This document shows positions 12,528 through 23,299 of a DNA stretch of 44,375 nt, piece by piece. Under the pieces are notes generated by a model. The model ran no database searches, had not been told where the DNA came from, and was given only the letters and a program-made list of their open reading frames with translations. A program made the position numbers and the translations under genes. The number at the start of each line of letters is the position of its first letter. Position 1 is the first letter of the stretch. Source of the stretch: Acanthaster planci (lineage: Eukaryota > Echinodermata > Asteroidea > Valvatida > Acanthasteridae); NCBI RefSeq assembly GCF_001949145.1, contig NW_019091720.1:1-44375 (forward strand). The letters are read 5' to 3'.

Positions 12528-13769
12528 GTAAGTTTTACCATACATGTATTGTACTTGTATCATACATGTACTTGCTAGTAGAGTTGCAATGACTTGACTC
12601 AAGTTCAACTCGAGTCACAGTTTTTTGCAACTCAACAGTGACTTAGGTGCGGCGTCCACTGCCGGCCGGTATCTCTACAGGCCGAGACTGCGTGCCCGTT
12701 ATGATCCTCGGCCTGCAGTACTGCCTTTCTTGGCCTGTATGGGCCGGTCTAGCCCGTCGGCATTCCAAGTTTTTGAATTGAGAGTTTACTTCCCAGGCCC
12801 TCCACTGATGAATAGTGAGGATTTAAGCAGATTAGCATCAACAAGCTAAATTTCTTGCTTGAAGTGGCATCTTTGTCGAACAGATACCGTGAATGAAAGC
12901 ATGGAGGAATAGGTCAAAGTACAGGTTGCATAATACTTTAAACTCATTACTCTCCTGGTTCATGGTCTTGATCCGTCACTTTTATGAAAGTTTCAGAAGG
13001 ATCTTATGAGAAAACTGTCTTTAGTCAGTGTTAGTTTAGGCAACCTTACTGTGATTCCCTTAAACTCATTTTTGGGGGTTTTTATTTTGTTTTTTGTGCT
13101 TTGTAAAGGGCGGCCATTATTTGCAATTGCAAATCTGTATCACCACAGTCTCAAACGCGACAATGAAATCAACATATGGCATTTGTTTGTTTAATTGGTT
13201 GCAAATGGCAAAATGGTACCATTTTGTATGCGCTTACATTGCACGCTAACTGCAGGCTTGCTGCAGGGCTGCGAGGTGTTCATGTACAGTACATGGTAGC
13301 AAGTGCTTTCGACATGCCCTGTGGCCTGTAGCTCCACCATTGCTACAAAGGCTATTTTCCATAGACCTTTCCCTTTCCCAAATAAACTTTAAAAAAAGAA
13401 AATTTGAAGAGTAAATTTTCCACGAGAAGCTATTCATGTCTAATCATGGGCCAGAGGTAACAATTGGAAACGGTTTTTAACAAAGAAGGACAAATTCAAT
13501 GAAGTGGAAAATGTACTATTGCTCAAAATGTTCTGTTCTCGTTTTAAGTCCAAAAGAGTATCATGCTCTGCACAGGCTGAACAACCCCGAAAAGGGATTT
13601 TGGCCCACAAAAGTTGGAAATCTACATGAAAGGTCTTTCGTCTTCCTGTATATGGCGGGGGGTGGTGTTGCGACATCTTGGGTCAAGTTTGGTGACATTT
13701 TATGCTTTCATACTTATTTTAGGTCCAAAAAGTTAAAATTCTACATTATGGGCTGCACCCATCTCTGAA
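12528..13769. other. Start of ZFAND2-like intron 2; nothing recognised
   Basis: 12594-12622 has a palindromic TGACTTGACTC...GAGTCA segment. 12645-12770 is a short GC-rich patch whose open frame has no recognised domain. The rest is AT-rich and unassigned up to the hAT-like pseudogene. Confidence 0.45.
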
Positions 13770-15232
13770 AAGTACACCAGCATGAAGTTCATCATCAGGA
13801 TGAATATCACAGATCTTAGCTTATCCAGCCAGTCCTTAGCACTCTCTCTGATCTTGTTTTTGGCAATTCTACTCTGGAACTCTTCTAAATGGATTATCAT
13901 TGGCTTCCAGTTTGTTCCAGCACAGATAGAGCTCTATGGTGGTGAGCCATCTTGTTCCAACCACTTTCACTGGTCGCTGAACCTTTACATGCAATGCATC
14001 TTTCCCTGCAACTTCTTGCAGACCTTCCCAGTTCTTTCTGGAATTCTTGTGCATTTTGTACTAGGCTTGAATCACACTGTCCATGTCAGAAATGGAAGGC
14101 TTTCTGTACATATCTTTCACAGCTACATGTAAGTCATATGTGCACAACAATGAATAGCCAACTGGCGGTTGGCTTCTTTGGCAAGGAGAGTAGAAATACC
14201 TTTGTTTTTTCCATGCATGACAGAAGCCCCATCAAAACAACAGGCAACAACATTGTTTTGCTATTTGGTAAGCTTCAGTTCTTTTTCCAAAGTACTCTTT
14301 ATATTGTCTGCAATGTTCTTTCCTGTGGCATTTGGAACCAAGGCTAGGGTTACATATTGGGTTACATGCTTGTGGTCTTGCAACATAGTGACGTTAATAA
14401 TCTCCTGCTCCATGTTAGACTTATCTCTGCTGCCATTGGCTTATATGGAAATGAAACTGTCATCATCAAGCTGATTAACGACTTGTCTTTCCAAGATATC
14501 AGCTGTTATAAAATGAACAAATTCCTTGCATTTTTTATCAGTTCGATAGGACTGATACTGCTCAGCAACTTCCTTGCATGCATGCAAAATTATGCAGCTG
14601 CAGCTCCATCATCCCGGGAAAATCACTGAATGGTCTACATTTCTGAGTAATATAAAAGCTGGTCGTGAAGTACTTTTTAATTCTATTCACTTCTTGTTCG
14701 TTTAGCCGTGCCTAGTTTTTTCAAGTGGCTTTGTCTTTCGTATCCAATTTTAAAACGTCATGGACCTTCGTGCTGCTTTATGCAGGTCATTCTTATTGTG
14801 AGCCTCAACATTACAGAACCTCACTAACTTGCACCTGTTTGCTTCTCTAAGGGCATTCTTCCTCTTTGATTTATTGAATTTTTGACAGACACTACAGTAC
14901 ATAGCCTATTTTACTCTATCATACTCAAACCAAAAGTTATCTTCTCTCCAATTCTCTTCCCTCCCACCACCGTGGCATCGGCAGCAGTACAAGAACTTGT
15001 AGGCCTACAAGCACTGGCAGTTTGAAGTTCAACGCGATCTATATTTGCATTGACAAGCTCTGGCTCAGCACTGCCGCGAGGCAAAAGTTCACCAGCGATA
15101 CCCCCATCACCCCCTTGGTGATGAACGCTGTCAGTATCATCAGCCGTATTATCAGACGTCGTACCGGTAGCACCCCAGAACAAAAGCAATGTATGCTTTT
15201 GTGGCGCTGGGTTTCATTTTTTTCTTAGGCAT
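13770..15232 (-). pseudogene. hAT-like/DUF4371 (ZNF862/KIAA1586-type) domesticated-transposase family, decayed copy
   Basis: Read on the minus strand, a start at 15232 gives a basic MPKKKMKPS N-terminus. A zinc-finger segment follows near 14910-14770 with FWFEYDRVK, MYCSVCQKF and an AHNKNDLH His pair, as in TTF/BED-like fingers. Near 14570-14140 come KKCKEFVHFI, an EQEIINVTML strand, CCFDGASVMHGKNKG and HCCAHMTYM, which are the core RNase-H-fold motifs of this family. GTRWL lies near 13950 and a DWLDKLRSVIF helix near 13810. At least two frameshifts and four stops interrupt it, so it cannot encode a full protein. The C-terminal dimerisation region is absent. It lies antisense within intron 2 of the ZFAND2-like gene. 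No TIR or 8-bp duplication was found. Confidence 0.7.
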
Positions 15233-17280
15233 TTTGGCAGAATTAAAAGTAATGTCAATGACTAGTCAGTCACCCAGGTCAAAATCAAATCACAACGTTG
15301 CATGCATTCACCAGTTTGACAGCTAGCACTAGAGCACATGTGCGCAACCAATAACATTGCCTGGAGGGTACCCCCAATTGATTCAATTGTGATAGCCCGA
15401 ATTATGTCTTAGAGGGGTACCTACAATTGATGGAATTGTGAAGAGCTTCAATGACGTCACATACTTGTGTAATCAGTGAGGGCTTTCCCACTCTAAAAAT
15501 AGTGCTAGTGCTACAGCCAAGACGGCGTATGTACATGTACGTGTATTGTGAATCTGCTATGAGGAATGGGATTGGGAGAAAGGAAAAACATGTTCGTACA
15601 CTATCTGGTCAAGAATTCAACAAACTTTATTCTTACTCTCACTTATTGGTAAATATATGCAGGAAATGAGTATTTTGGTGGTTAAAAAGTTACATGCATG
15701 TCGTGCATGCTTAGTAAAAGTACTACGTGCACGAGCAAAAATCTACATGCACTGGTGCATGCGTGCACCCAGGTAAATCGAACCCTGTCTGCACCATATA
15801 ATGTTGTATAATCACCTTTTTTTATTTCCAATAAAATACATAATTAATATTTTGAATTATTTTTACCTACATTCTCCTTTGGTTGTCAATAAGATGAGTT
15901 GAATGAACCTTCCTTATTAGTTCATTATAAGAGAAATTGTGACCTGTTACGACAAAATGAGAATAAAGTCGCATCTTGCTCTTTCTTATTTTGCGGGTTA
16001 AAAGTCATATTGAAGCAGAAGATAGTTATGAGGTTTTGTAATATTTGGAAGAGCAACCCATCTCTTATTTAATTCACAGGATCATATTGTATTAAACTGA
16101 GGGGGAAATAACACAAACAAAAGGAACAGGAATGTGGCGGCACAAGAATCCTGGCACAGATATATCTGTATGGTTTTATTTCCGTCCCGATGAGTATTGA
16201 CCTGAAGTTCTTTATGTACAATAATGCTTATGTGTAAGATTGAGTTACTTTTACAGGTGAATTACTTAGATTCGATATTTTAAAAAAATGACAATCAATG
16301 ACTGATCTGCAAAAGATCAACTACAAAGTTAAGTTGGCAAATGCCAGCAGCTACCAGCTGCCAGTACATGTACGGGAACTGCAGATGTCAAAGTGCCTGC
16401 AGCTGATCACGATTTTGCCAATCAATCAATGGAATTGAATGCAGTAATGGTTGTACAAGTTAGTACACCATACAATGCAAGAGTGCTAGAGTTGCAAAAT
16501 GATATTCACTCTGGAAGGCTTTGCAGCAGAATGACTCAGTTTTGAATCTCTCAAACAGTCACCCCACGCCCAACAAAAGAGGGTGGTGCAGTACCAAGCT
16601 GCACATTTTGGTTGAATGCAGGGCAGAGAAAAAAGTCTATTCAAATCGCTAGCATGGGTGCATCCACAGCTGCATAAATTGCTGCTGCACACAACTGCCA
16701 AGAGGGTAGTAGAATAATGCAATGGTAGAGGGAGCTCTATACAGCATCGCAACTAGGTTTCATTCAGTACATGTATTATGGAGTTACACCTGAAAGACTG
16801 AAGAGGGACCAGGTGACTCATGGTCGATTGATCACGCTCAATATGTGACAGAAGAGAGAAATGTCAAAGAGAAGTGAAGGGATCAGGTGGCCTAATTGGG
16901 TTGACTGGTCATACTTGACACTAGAAGGAAAAAAATATGTAGAAAAAAGTATTATAAAAAGGGAATGAGCAGAAAAATGAATTTGAAAATTAACAATAGA
17001 TTATGTGGTAGGTGGAAGAGAAGTGGTGGGACAAGGCGACCTAACTGGTTCAACTGGTCACAATATATTTGAAAATGTCATTTTCTCAGCAATTTTGGCG
17101 ATAGCATTATTCATGCCTGGTCTGAAATAGTGAAAACATGCCTCGAACAAAGATGCAAAACTGCCAGAATAATGTCACTAATAGTCATGTATGTAATAGT
17201 CATGTATGTATATACAATGTACATGTATACCACTGGAGAGCTCTTTTTTGTTGAATTGAAAAATACCAGTAGAAGAGATA
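15233..17280. other. Non-coding stretch with two local repeats
   Basis: No coding region was recognised. 15365-15391 and 15414-15441 are direct repeats sharing GGGTACC, CAATTGAT and AATTGTGA, 49 bp apart. 15688-15770 is rich in alternating GCATGC/TGCATG steps. 16867-17068 carries the repeat pair listed separately. Confidence 0.5.
16867..17068 (+). repeat. Imperfect direct repeat pair, 150-bp period
   Basis: 16867-16917 and 17016-17068 share AGAGAAGTG, GGGA, CAAGG/CAGGTGG, CCTAAYTGG and TTSAACTGGTCA-type blocks over about 50 bp. The intervening 100 bp is AT-rich. The array abuts the left end of the Penelope-like element by about 210 bp and may belong to its flank. Confidence 0.45.
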
Positions 17281-17430
17281 GAGTCGTGTTGCTGGTAGCA
17301 ACGTTTTGGATGCTGGTGCTGCTAGCCTTCATCAGGCAACTGAAGTCTGGATACTGCAGAGCTTGTGATACACCGCTGGACCGGGTCCTCCGTGTGGCCC
17401 CCGCCGTGTACTGCGGACGTAGTATGGGTG
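17281..17430 (-). repeat. Inverted terminal repeat (pLTR), left
   Basis: Reverse complement of 18454-18602. On the minus strand it contains CTGATGA (17329-17335), then GGCTAGCAGCACCAGC, then AAAAC and a GTTGCT-ACC-AGCAAC hairpin, which resembles a hammerhead ribozyme with its second conserved box (GAAA) mutated. Confidence 0.75.
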
Positions 17431-17623
17431 ACCTCAGCGGGCGTCGCATGCTCCACTCCATGGGCGTGAAGGGGCATGTCCTCGGTGTGGCTGCGTTGTG
17501 CTCCGGTGCTGCGTTGATTGTGTTGACACATGGTGGGGAGCCAGAACCCAGGGATGTGGATGCCGCTGTCCCTGTTGATGCTGTGTCGGTCATCCTTTTT
17601 CTCTCTATTCGTCATCTACTGCG

Positions 17624-18453
17624 GTGATCATGTTTATCTCTTCTATTGATTCAGCATATGGGCGCACTGCCCTCAAGCTCATACGTAGGTATGAACGCTG
17701 CAGGATGAAGTTCACCCGCGACTCCAACAACCTGACCTTCCTTGTTCGTTGCATCAAGAACTCGGTGGTTCCCAAGCACCTTTGGATCAAACCTCTGGTC
17801 CGCACCAAGGGAGCCTGTGATCCTCGACACCGACACTTACCGGGACAAGATGAGTGAGCTCATCTTCATGGGCCCTTACCGGAAGTTGAAGAAGGACCCC
17901 ACCGACCGGCTCTGCAGGAAGATCGCAGCCCAGCTGCTTGCCCTCAACAAGACTGGAGGTCTTGACGACACCACCTACCGGAAGTTACGTCCCACCAGCA
18001 AGCAGCCCCCCAGAATATATGGTCTACCCAAGATCCACAAGCCGGGGACGCCCTTGAGACCCATCGTTTCGTGCATGAGCTGCTTTGCCTACAACCTCTC
18101 CAAGCATCTAGCTGGGATCCTGTCACCACTGACTGGCAACACACCGAACACCGTGCCCAACTCCTCAGCCTTCGCAGAGTTCCTCCGAGGGCAGCACATT
18201 GACAACCACGAGGCATTGATCTCTGTCGATGTCAAGTCGTTGTCTACCAACGTCTCCATAGAGGACGTTTGCTGTGTGGCCCTTCGTCGCCTGGAGGAAG
18301 ACCCTGAGTTGCCTGACTGGACATTCCTCTCCCCCACCAAGATCGTCTCCCTACTAGAGTTTGTCCTGCACTCCACGTATTTCCTGTACGGTGGAGCGTA
18401 CTACGAGCAGACAGACGGGGCAGCCATGGGTAGTCCGGTGCCAGCGGTTTTAC
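17624..18453 (+). pseudogene. Penelope-like reverse transcriptase fragment
   Basis: The N-terminal part (17624-17850, first frame) has RYERCRMKFTRDSNNLTFLV, typical of the region preceding the PLE RT. After a frameshift, the frame from 17742 continues with PPRIYGLPKIHKPGTPLRP (RT motif 2), ALISVDVKSLSTNVSIED (motif A with the first catalytic Asp) and YEQTDGAAMGSPVPA (motif B). The open frame then runs straight into the right terminal repeat, so the YxDD catalytic motif, thumb and endonuclease are missing. This is a dead copy. The family call rests on the KIHKPGTPLRP and DGAAMGSP motifs and is firm. Confidence 0.85.
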
Positions 18454-18602
18454 TACCCATACTGCGTCCGCAGTACGCGGCAGGGGGCACCTGGAGGACA
18501 CGGTCCAGCGATATATAACAGACTCTGCAGCATCCAGACTTCAGTTGCCTGATTAAGGGTAGCAGCACCAGCAGCCGAAACGTCGCTACCAGCAACACGA
18601 CA
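18454..18602 (+). repeat. Inverted terminal repeat (pLTR), right, with hammerhead-like boxes
   Basis: Inverted partner of 17281-17430. It holds CTGATTA (18549-18555), a GGGTAGCAGCACCAGCAGCC stem-loop, CGAAACGTCG (18576-18585), then CTACCAGCAACACGAC. GAAA is intact here while CTGATGA carries one change; the left copy has the reverse pattern. Hammerhead motifs have been reported in Penelope terminal repeats. Confidence 0.7.
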
Positions 18603-18671
18603 TCGTGAGTCATCGATCATCTTTTTTCTCTGTAGAAATACCAGTATCTCAATTTGTGAAAATTCCGACTT

Positions 18672-19148
18672 TCAGCTCATTTTGTAGTGACAGGTCACAA
18701 TTGACACAACATGCAAAGGGCAAGGGACATGGGCAGATTGAGTGGGCAGGACATCTTGCTTTATTGGGACATCTTGCTTTATTAGATCAAAGAGAGCAAT
18801 AAATACTTTTTTCAGAATTTGTGTTTTCTTAAAGGACTGTTGTGTTTCAGTTGACTGCTGTGTGCATTTTATGAACAAGCCTGATGTGATGTTCCCTGTC
18901 AGCTGCACTGTTGAGCACCTTGTGACACCTGGACTTGCAGACTCGATCTCCCTGAGTGTTGGCCTACTAGCAAGGTTGTTATCGAGTAGTTGCTCCTCCA
19001 GCTTTCTAGACAGGGCCTCTGATGCTAGCTCATGCCATTTCTGAAAATGACCTGCATGGTGGTCAGATTGTCTTGGTGTAAAAATACAGCTCCCACTGAA
19101 TTCATGTAGAAAAGTCACTAGCCTCTTAGTGCGGATTGGACTTTTCAT
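18672..19148 (-). CDS. Unrecognised 158-codon open frame, possibly part of a decayed element
   Basis: A 158-residue frame contains SDHHAGHFQKWHELASEALS and an ASRPTLREIESASPGV segment. Related coding-like sequence continues upstream (toward 19450) with stops. Residue composition looks protein-like, with several Cys/His, but I recognise no domain. It lies between the Penelope element and the GIY-YIG remnant, inside intron 2 of the ZFAND2-like gene, so it is more likely transposon debris than a gene. Confidence 0.25.
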   Translation of the reverse strand: MKSPIRTKRLVTFLHEFSGSCIFTPRQSDHHAGHFQKWHELASEALSRKLEEQLLDNNLASRPTLREIESASPGVTRCSTVQLTGNITSGLFIKCTQQSTETQQSFKKTQILKKVFIALFDLIKQDVPIKQDVLPTQSAHVPCPLHVVSIVTCHYKMS

Positions 19149-19988
19149 GCAGTATGTGCACAGCTACTCTTCACACTTTATGAACTCGAGTGGGATTGTC
19201 AGTTGAACAGAGTGTTTAGCCAGAAATCTGTGTTCTTCTGCAAGTTCACTTAAAGGCCGGATTTTATTTGATTTTTATGAACTTGTGTCATTGAGTTCTC
19301 CGATGAGGGCTTTGTCTTTGCAGGTGTGTTTTGAGCATGAGTTGACCACTACTGGAATGACTGGAAAGGAATCAAAGGTCCTTCTGTCAAGACAGCAATG
19401 CACTTCTTTGATTGCTTTGTCAAGAACAGCTGCTTTCTTTTCTTGTTTTCTCTCTCTGTATGAGATGTCTGATTGTCATTTGTTTTATCCTTCCCCAGTA
19501 AAGTTGCCGACAACTGAAGGCTAGTTAACCACATGATCAAAAGTGCCCAACTGTGTTTGATCATGTTAAATCGACTGTCCCCCGGAGTGTGATTCTAACA
19601 GATGTGTTGTTTGCCAGAACCATGTCCTGGAATCAGATACATTCTCTGGACACTCCTCTGGTACCACCCACAGAACTACGGGCACTATCACTTGTAGCTT
19701 TTCTAATGTCATAGATATATCTTATCACTTGCAGGGTGTGCAGTGTTGTATTGAAGTTGCTTGTTGAATATTCGTGATGAATACTGAACAAATCAATGAA
19801 CTGTGCCCGTCGCATGCAGAGTGGTTCTTTAATTGGCACCAGCTCTGTGCACGGCAGTCAGTCTTGTGTATGAACCTGAAACCTGTGGATGTTCCATTCT
19901 AATTTATCGTGTGCAATGACTCAAGCACTCAAGGCTGTAAAGCTGCAAACCATCTGCCGTGGGTAAGCATGGGTGAAAATACAACAGT

Positions 19989-20257
19989 GTTTAGTATGTT
20001 GGAGAAACTAAGAACACTCTCAAGAAGGGTTTCTATGGCCACAGACCTACGGTCAACACCAAATGATTAGATACCCCTGTGGGCCACCACTTTAACTTTC
20101 CTAACCATTCTATGTCTGACATGATCTTGCAGAGCAAAGAATCACCTGGGTTCCGTAAAGATGCTGTTCGCTTCATCAGGGAGAAGGTTTAGATCAAACG
20201 CCCTCGCACCATACAACCCCATGGCCTGAACATCCAAGAGGGAAACTACCAATTAAC
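19989..20257 (+). pseudogene. GIY-YIG endonuclease remnant (Penelope-type)
   Basis: One frame, broken by three stops, reads YVGETKNTLKKGFYGHRPTV, then DTPVGHHFNFPNHSMSDMIL, then VRFIREKV and QPHGLNIQEGN. This matches the GIY-YIG nuclease fused to reverse transcriptases of Penelope-like elements: the YIG half (YVG), the R-x-H region, the HF..pnHS block, the RE motif and the GLN tail. The GIY half and the zinc-binding cysteines are lost upstream. It lies 1.4 kb downstream of the Penelope RT fragment on the same strand but is separated from it by a terminal repeat, so it may be a different copy. Confidence 0.7.
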
Positions 20258-20394
20258 ACTCAATTCTTTCCCTCTCTTTTGTCTGCGGATTATACCCCTC
20301 CCACTTGGGGTCCAGTTCGTTCCATTGTATTTTTCCTCTGATATCTTCCCACCTTACATTCCTTTGTTGCTCAATCACGCCTTTCATCCTGTGC

Positions 20395-20800
20395 TTTCTA
20401 CTGCACAGGAGGACCACTGTATAATCTGTTCATGCCAAACAATTCAGCGATTGACCTCCTGCGACCTTCAGAAGGTGAGGGAAAGTTCAATAAATGTGAG
20501 ATGTTCATCAAGGACAGTCCACAGCAGACTCCTGGAAGCTGGCTCAAAGTCACACCAAGGCCAGGAAGAAGCCATTAATCAGTGAAAAGAATAGGAAGAG
20601 CAGGCTAAAATTTGCCAAAGCACACAAGATTTGGACTGTTGATGACCGCTCTAAAGTCATCTTCAGTGATGAGTCTAATTTCCAGTTGTCTCCAACTCCC
20701 GGCGATGTGATGGTAGGGACGTCTGGAGAAGCCTACAAGCTTGAATGTTTGATTCCTATGGTTTAATTTGGTGGTGGTTCTGTAATGATATTGGGTTGCT
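20395..20800 (+). pseudogene. Tc1-like transposase, 5' part (first catalytic Asp)
   Basis: Coding-like sequence with stops and shifts reads SSRTVHSRLLEAGSK (end of the HTH region), then RLKFAKAHKIWTVDD, KVIFSDESNFQLSPTPGDV and FGGGSVMILGCFS. The FSDES box (GAT at 20668) carries the first Asp of the Tc1 DD34E triad. Homology stops at a poly-G run near 20816. The remaining half resumes at 26095. The N-terminal domain is missing. Confidence 0.8.
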
Positions 20801-21638
20801 TCAGTAAGGTTTGATGTGGGGGGGGGGCTGGAGCAAGAGCCAGATGAGGAACAACTGGAAGGGAGGGCAGCCAAAAGTAGTGCTATTACAGCAGGGTGGT
20901 TGGTGACAGATTGAAGGAATGGAGCCCCAAAGATAGGGAGTTTTAGTTCTGAATTTATTCTCTTAGTTGGTGAATCGTAAGGCACATCCACGTGGCGGTG
21001 GAAAGTATTAGGAACAACAAGGAAAGAAAATATTCTTGTTAAATAAGTATTCTAAACATGTGACGATGCAGATGTCTATCTCCCAATTCCATTACAAACT
21101 GAGAGAAAATACTAAAATTATATGCTAGTTTGATCCCTAATATGGCCATTCAGAGAAGTTTTTCTAACAACTAAATGAATTGTTCATTCATTGTACACAG
21201 GGAATATTCCATCAATTCCTCTACATGTACATGCACCTGGTACACATTGCAGCTTTACTAGTAAAGTCTCCATACAATTCCAGCTGTAGAAATATAAACA
21301 AATCCACTAAACATCTCTGTAGTTCAACACATTACACAAGCTCTTGTTGAATTAAAAACACATCTTTAACCCTCAAACTGTGCAGGCTGAAATGCGAGCA
21401 AAATATACTGACACAAGAGGGTGCTCTTCAAGATCAATCCGCTGCACTACGATGCCGATCTCATAATGACTTTTTCTTCCCCAGAAAAAAAAAAGAATTT
21501 CTGATAAAATACCTACAAAGCATATGCATTCAAGCTTATTGTGCTTCAAAATATTTATCAAACATAATTAATCCATGTGTAAACACAGGGAAAGGTTTGC
21601 GTATGCTTTGTATTACCCAGAGTGCATGGTACAAGCTA
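20801..21638. other. Unassigned segment between Tc1 half and Tigger
   Basis: Starts with a run of about ten G. The segment 20957-21012 (TTGGTGAATCGTAAGGCAC, then a GGAAAGTATTAGGAAC block) is directly repeated at 25857-25912 on the other side of the Tigger element. No coding region was recognised. The 128-codon minus-strand frame here overlaps the Tc1 remnant and is a shadow. Confidence 0.45.
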
Positions 21639-22258
21639 CAGTGGAACATCACTATACCGAACACCACTATACCAAACATTCAGCTTTACCGAAAATTGTC
21701 CTTGGCTCCCAATATTTTGGACACAAAACCTACTAAACATTATGCAGTTGCTTTTTGTAATTCTCGAACGTTAACTTGATAAAACAGTCAGTGTTTTTTA
21801 TGTTGGAAAGTAACAAGTGGCCATTATTTTCCCAAGGATTAGAAGGGAAAGTCACTAGTTGTTGAAGAATTAATCGTAATTAGCTAGCTGAGAAACTTGG
21901 TACCATAAATAACAACATATGAGCCACCGGTCGGCACTTGTTCAAAGTCGTCTTCTAATGCGGCCACGACATGCAGCCAACAGAATTGATGAATGGACAC
22001 TGGTTTTGTGACTCTGCATTCATGTGTGTAAGAAAACTGCACATGCATCATGGCATTGCTCTAGATTCGCCACAGCTGCAGAGATCGATTCTGAGCGGTA
22101 GTTTTGATTTTTGAGTTTGTAGACAGTGGCCGCTTTCATAAGGTTCAAATGGCCAAAGTAGCTTACAATCTTCCCACTTTGCTGGTTACAGAGCTTGAGT
22201 ACACGTCTACGTTTTTATCGCTTTTCTGCTGCATATTCCGAAGTCTTCCAAGCTCATC

Positions 22259-23297
22259 ATGGGAAAGAGGAAGATCGTAACCCTTGCCGATAAGCAAGAA
22301 ATCATCAAGGGAATTGATGGTGGAGCCTCGCAAGCAGCTACCGCTCAAGAATACGGGACTGGCAGCTCAACGGCAGTGAAATCTACAAGTTGCAGTGGGA
22401 CAAGATCAAGGAATTTCTGGGAACCCATATTTATACCCCAGTTGGCATGATGCGGAAAGCAAACAGTGAGCAGTTGAGAATGCTGCTTTTCGCATGGTTT
22501 AAGGCTTAGCGCAGTAAAGGAGCCATGGTTTCAGGGCCCATCCTTGCTGACAAAAGCTGTCTATCTTGACAGACACATCAACGTTGAAGACAGCACACTT
22601 GTAGTTTCAACTGGCTGGCTGAAGAGATTTAAAGAAAGGCACAGGATACACGAACTTACTATGTCAGAAGAGTGCTTGTCGGCCCCAAGTGAGGATTCCA
22701 TGTCCAAGTCTGTACCATCGCTACCTACATGAATGATAACTGTTGCCAGAGCAGCGCTGTGGAGACTGCTACCCAACAAAACTCTCGCCCATAGTGGTGA
22801 GAACACTGCACCGGGCCACAAGCAGGCAAAGGACCAGGTGACACTTCTCTGCTACGCCAATGAAACTGGTGACCACAAGCTGAAAATTACAATGGTGGGC
22901 AAGGCTAGAAACCCATGATGTTTTCATCACATCAATCACAAGATCTTGCCAAGCAAATGCATTGGTGGATTTAGAACTCTTCAAGGACTGGTTCTTCCAA
23001 GAGTATGTCTCACAAGTAAAATAATTCCTGACAAAGAAGAACCTGCCTCATAAAGGCAGTTCTACTGCTTTTAACAAGTGCTCTGGATACATGCCCAAGA
23101 ACCCCTTCGTGAGCCGCTGTGGGGGAATTCGATGCAAGTTCCTTTCTGCAAACACTACATTGAAGATGCAACCGTTGGACTGTGGTGTGATGCAGACCAT
23201 GAAGAAGTCTATCAGAAACGTCTTCTCTGCCGGGTACTAGATGACAATGTGGACACGGACTTGACTTCAGTTTTGAGGTCCATCACTCTCTAGGACG
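22259..23297 (+). pseudogene. Tigger/pogo (CENP-B/jerky-like) transposase, N-terminal and catalytic part
   Basis: Starts MGKRKIVTLADKQEIIKGI, the CENP-B N-terminal HTH. After a frameshift come SEIYKLQWDKIKEFL and a RSKGAMVSGPILADK segment, then the CENPB-type HTH VSTGWLKRFKERHRIHELT. The DDE domain shows ALWRLLPNKTLA, GHKQAKDQVTLL, a LFKDWFFQEYV helix and FLSANTTLKMQPLDCGVMQT. The first catalytic Asp (normally in a DET box before LFWRLLP) is not preserved; the frame reads ARAALW. The final Asp in QPLDCGV is present. At least five frame breaks and several stops make it non-functional. The reading frame is cut at 23297 by an inserted element and resumes at 24424. Confidence 0.85.
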
Positions 23298-23299
23298 TA

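Larger units (their letters stand above)
17281..18602 (+). mobile_element. Penelope-like element, internally deleted, bounded by inverted terminal repeats
   Basis: A 150-bp segment at 17281-17430 is repeated in inverted orientation at 18454-18602 with high identity: TACTGCGGACG, CTGGACCGKGTCCTCC, CAACTGAAGTCTGGAT and GCTGGTAGC blocks. The reverse transcriptase fragment between them reads on the + strand. Penelope-like elements are known to carry terminal repeats (pLTRs) in direct or inverted orientation, so the structure fits. The element lacks the end of the RT and any GIY-YIG domain. Confidence 0.75.

Noticed and set aside
17111-17627. 160- and 165-codon open frames on opposite strands
   Set aside because: They read through the left Penelope terminal repeat and its flank in frames unrelated to the RT; no domain is present.
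20605-20991. 128-codon minus-strand frame
   Set aside because: Antisense to the Tc1-like transposase remnant and running into the poly-G tract; a shadow frame.
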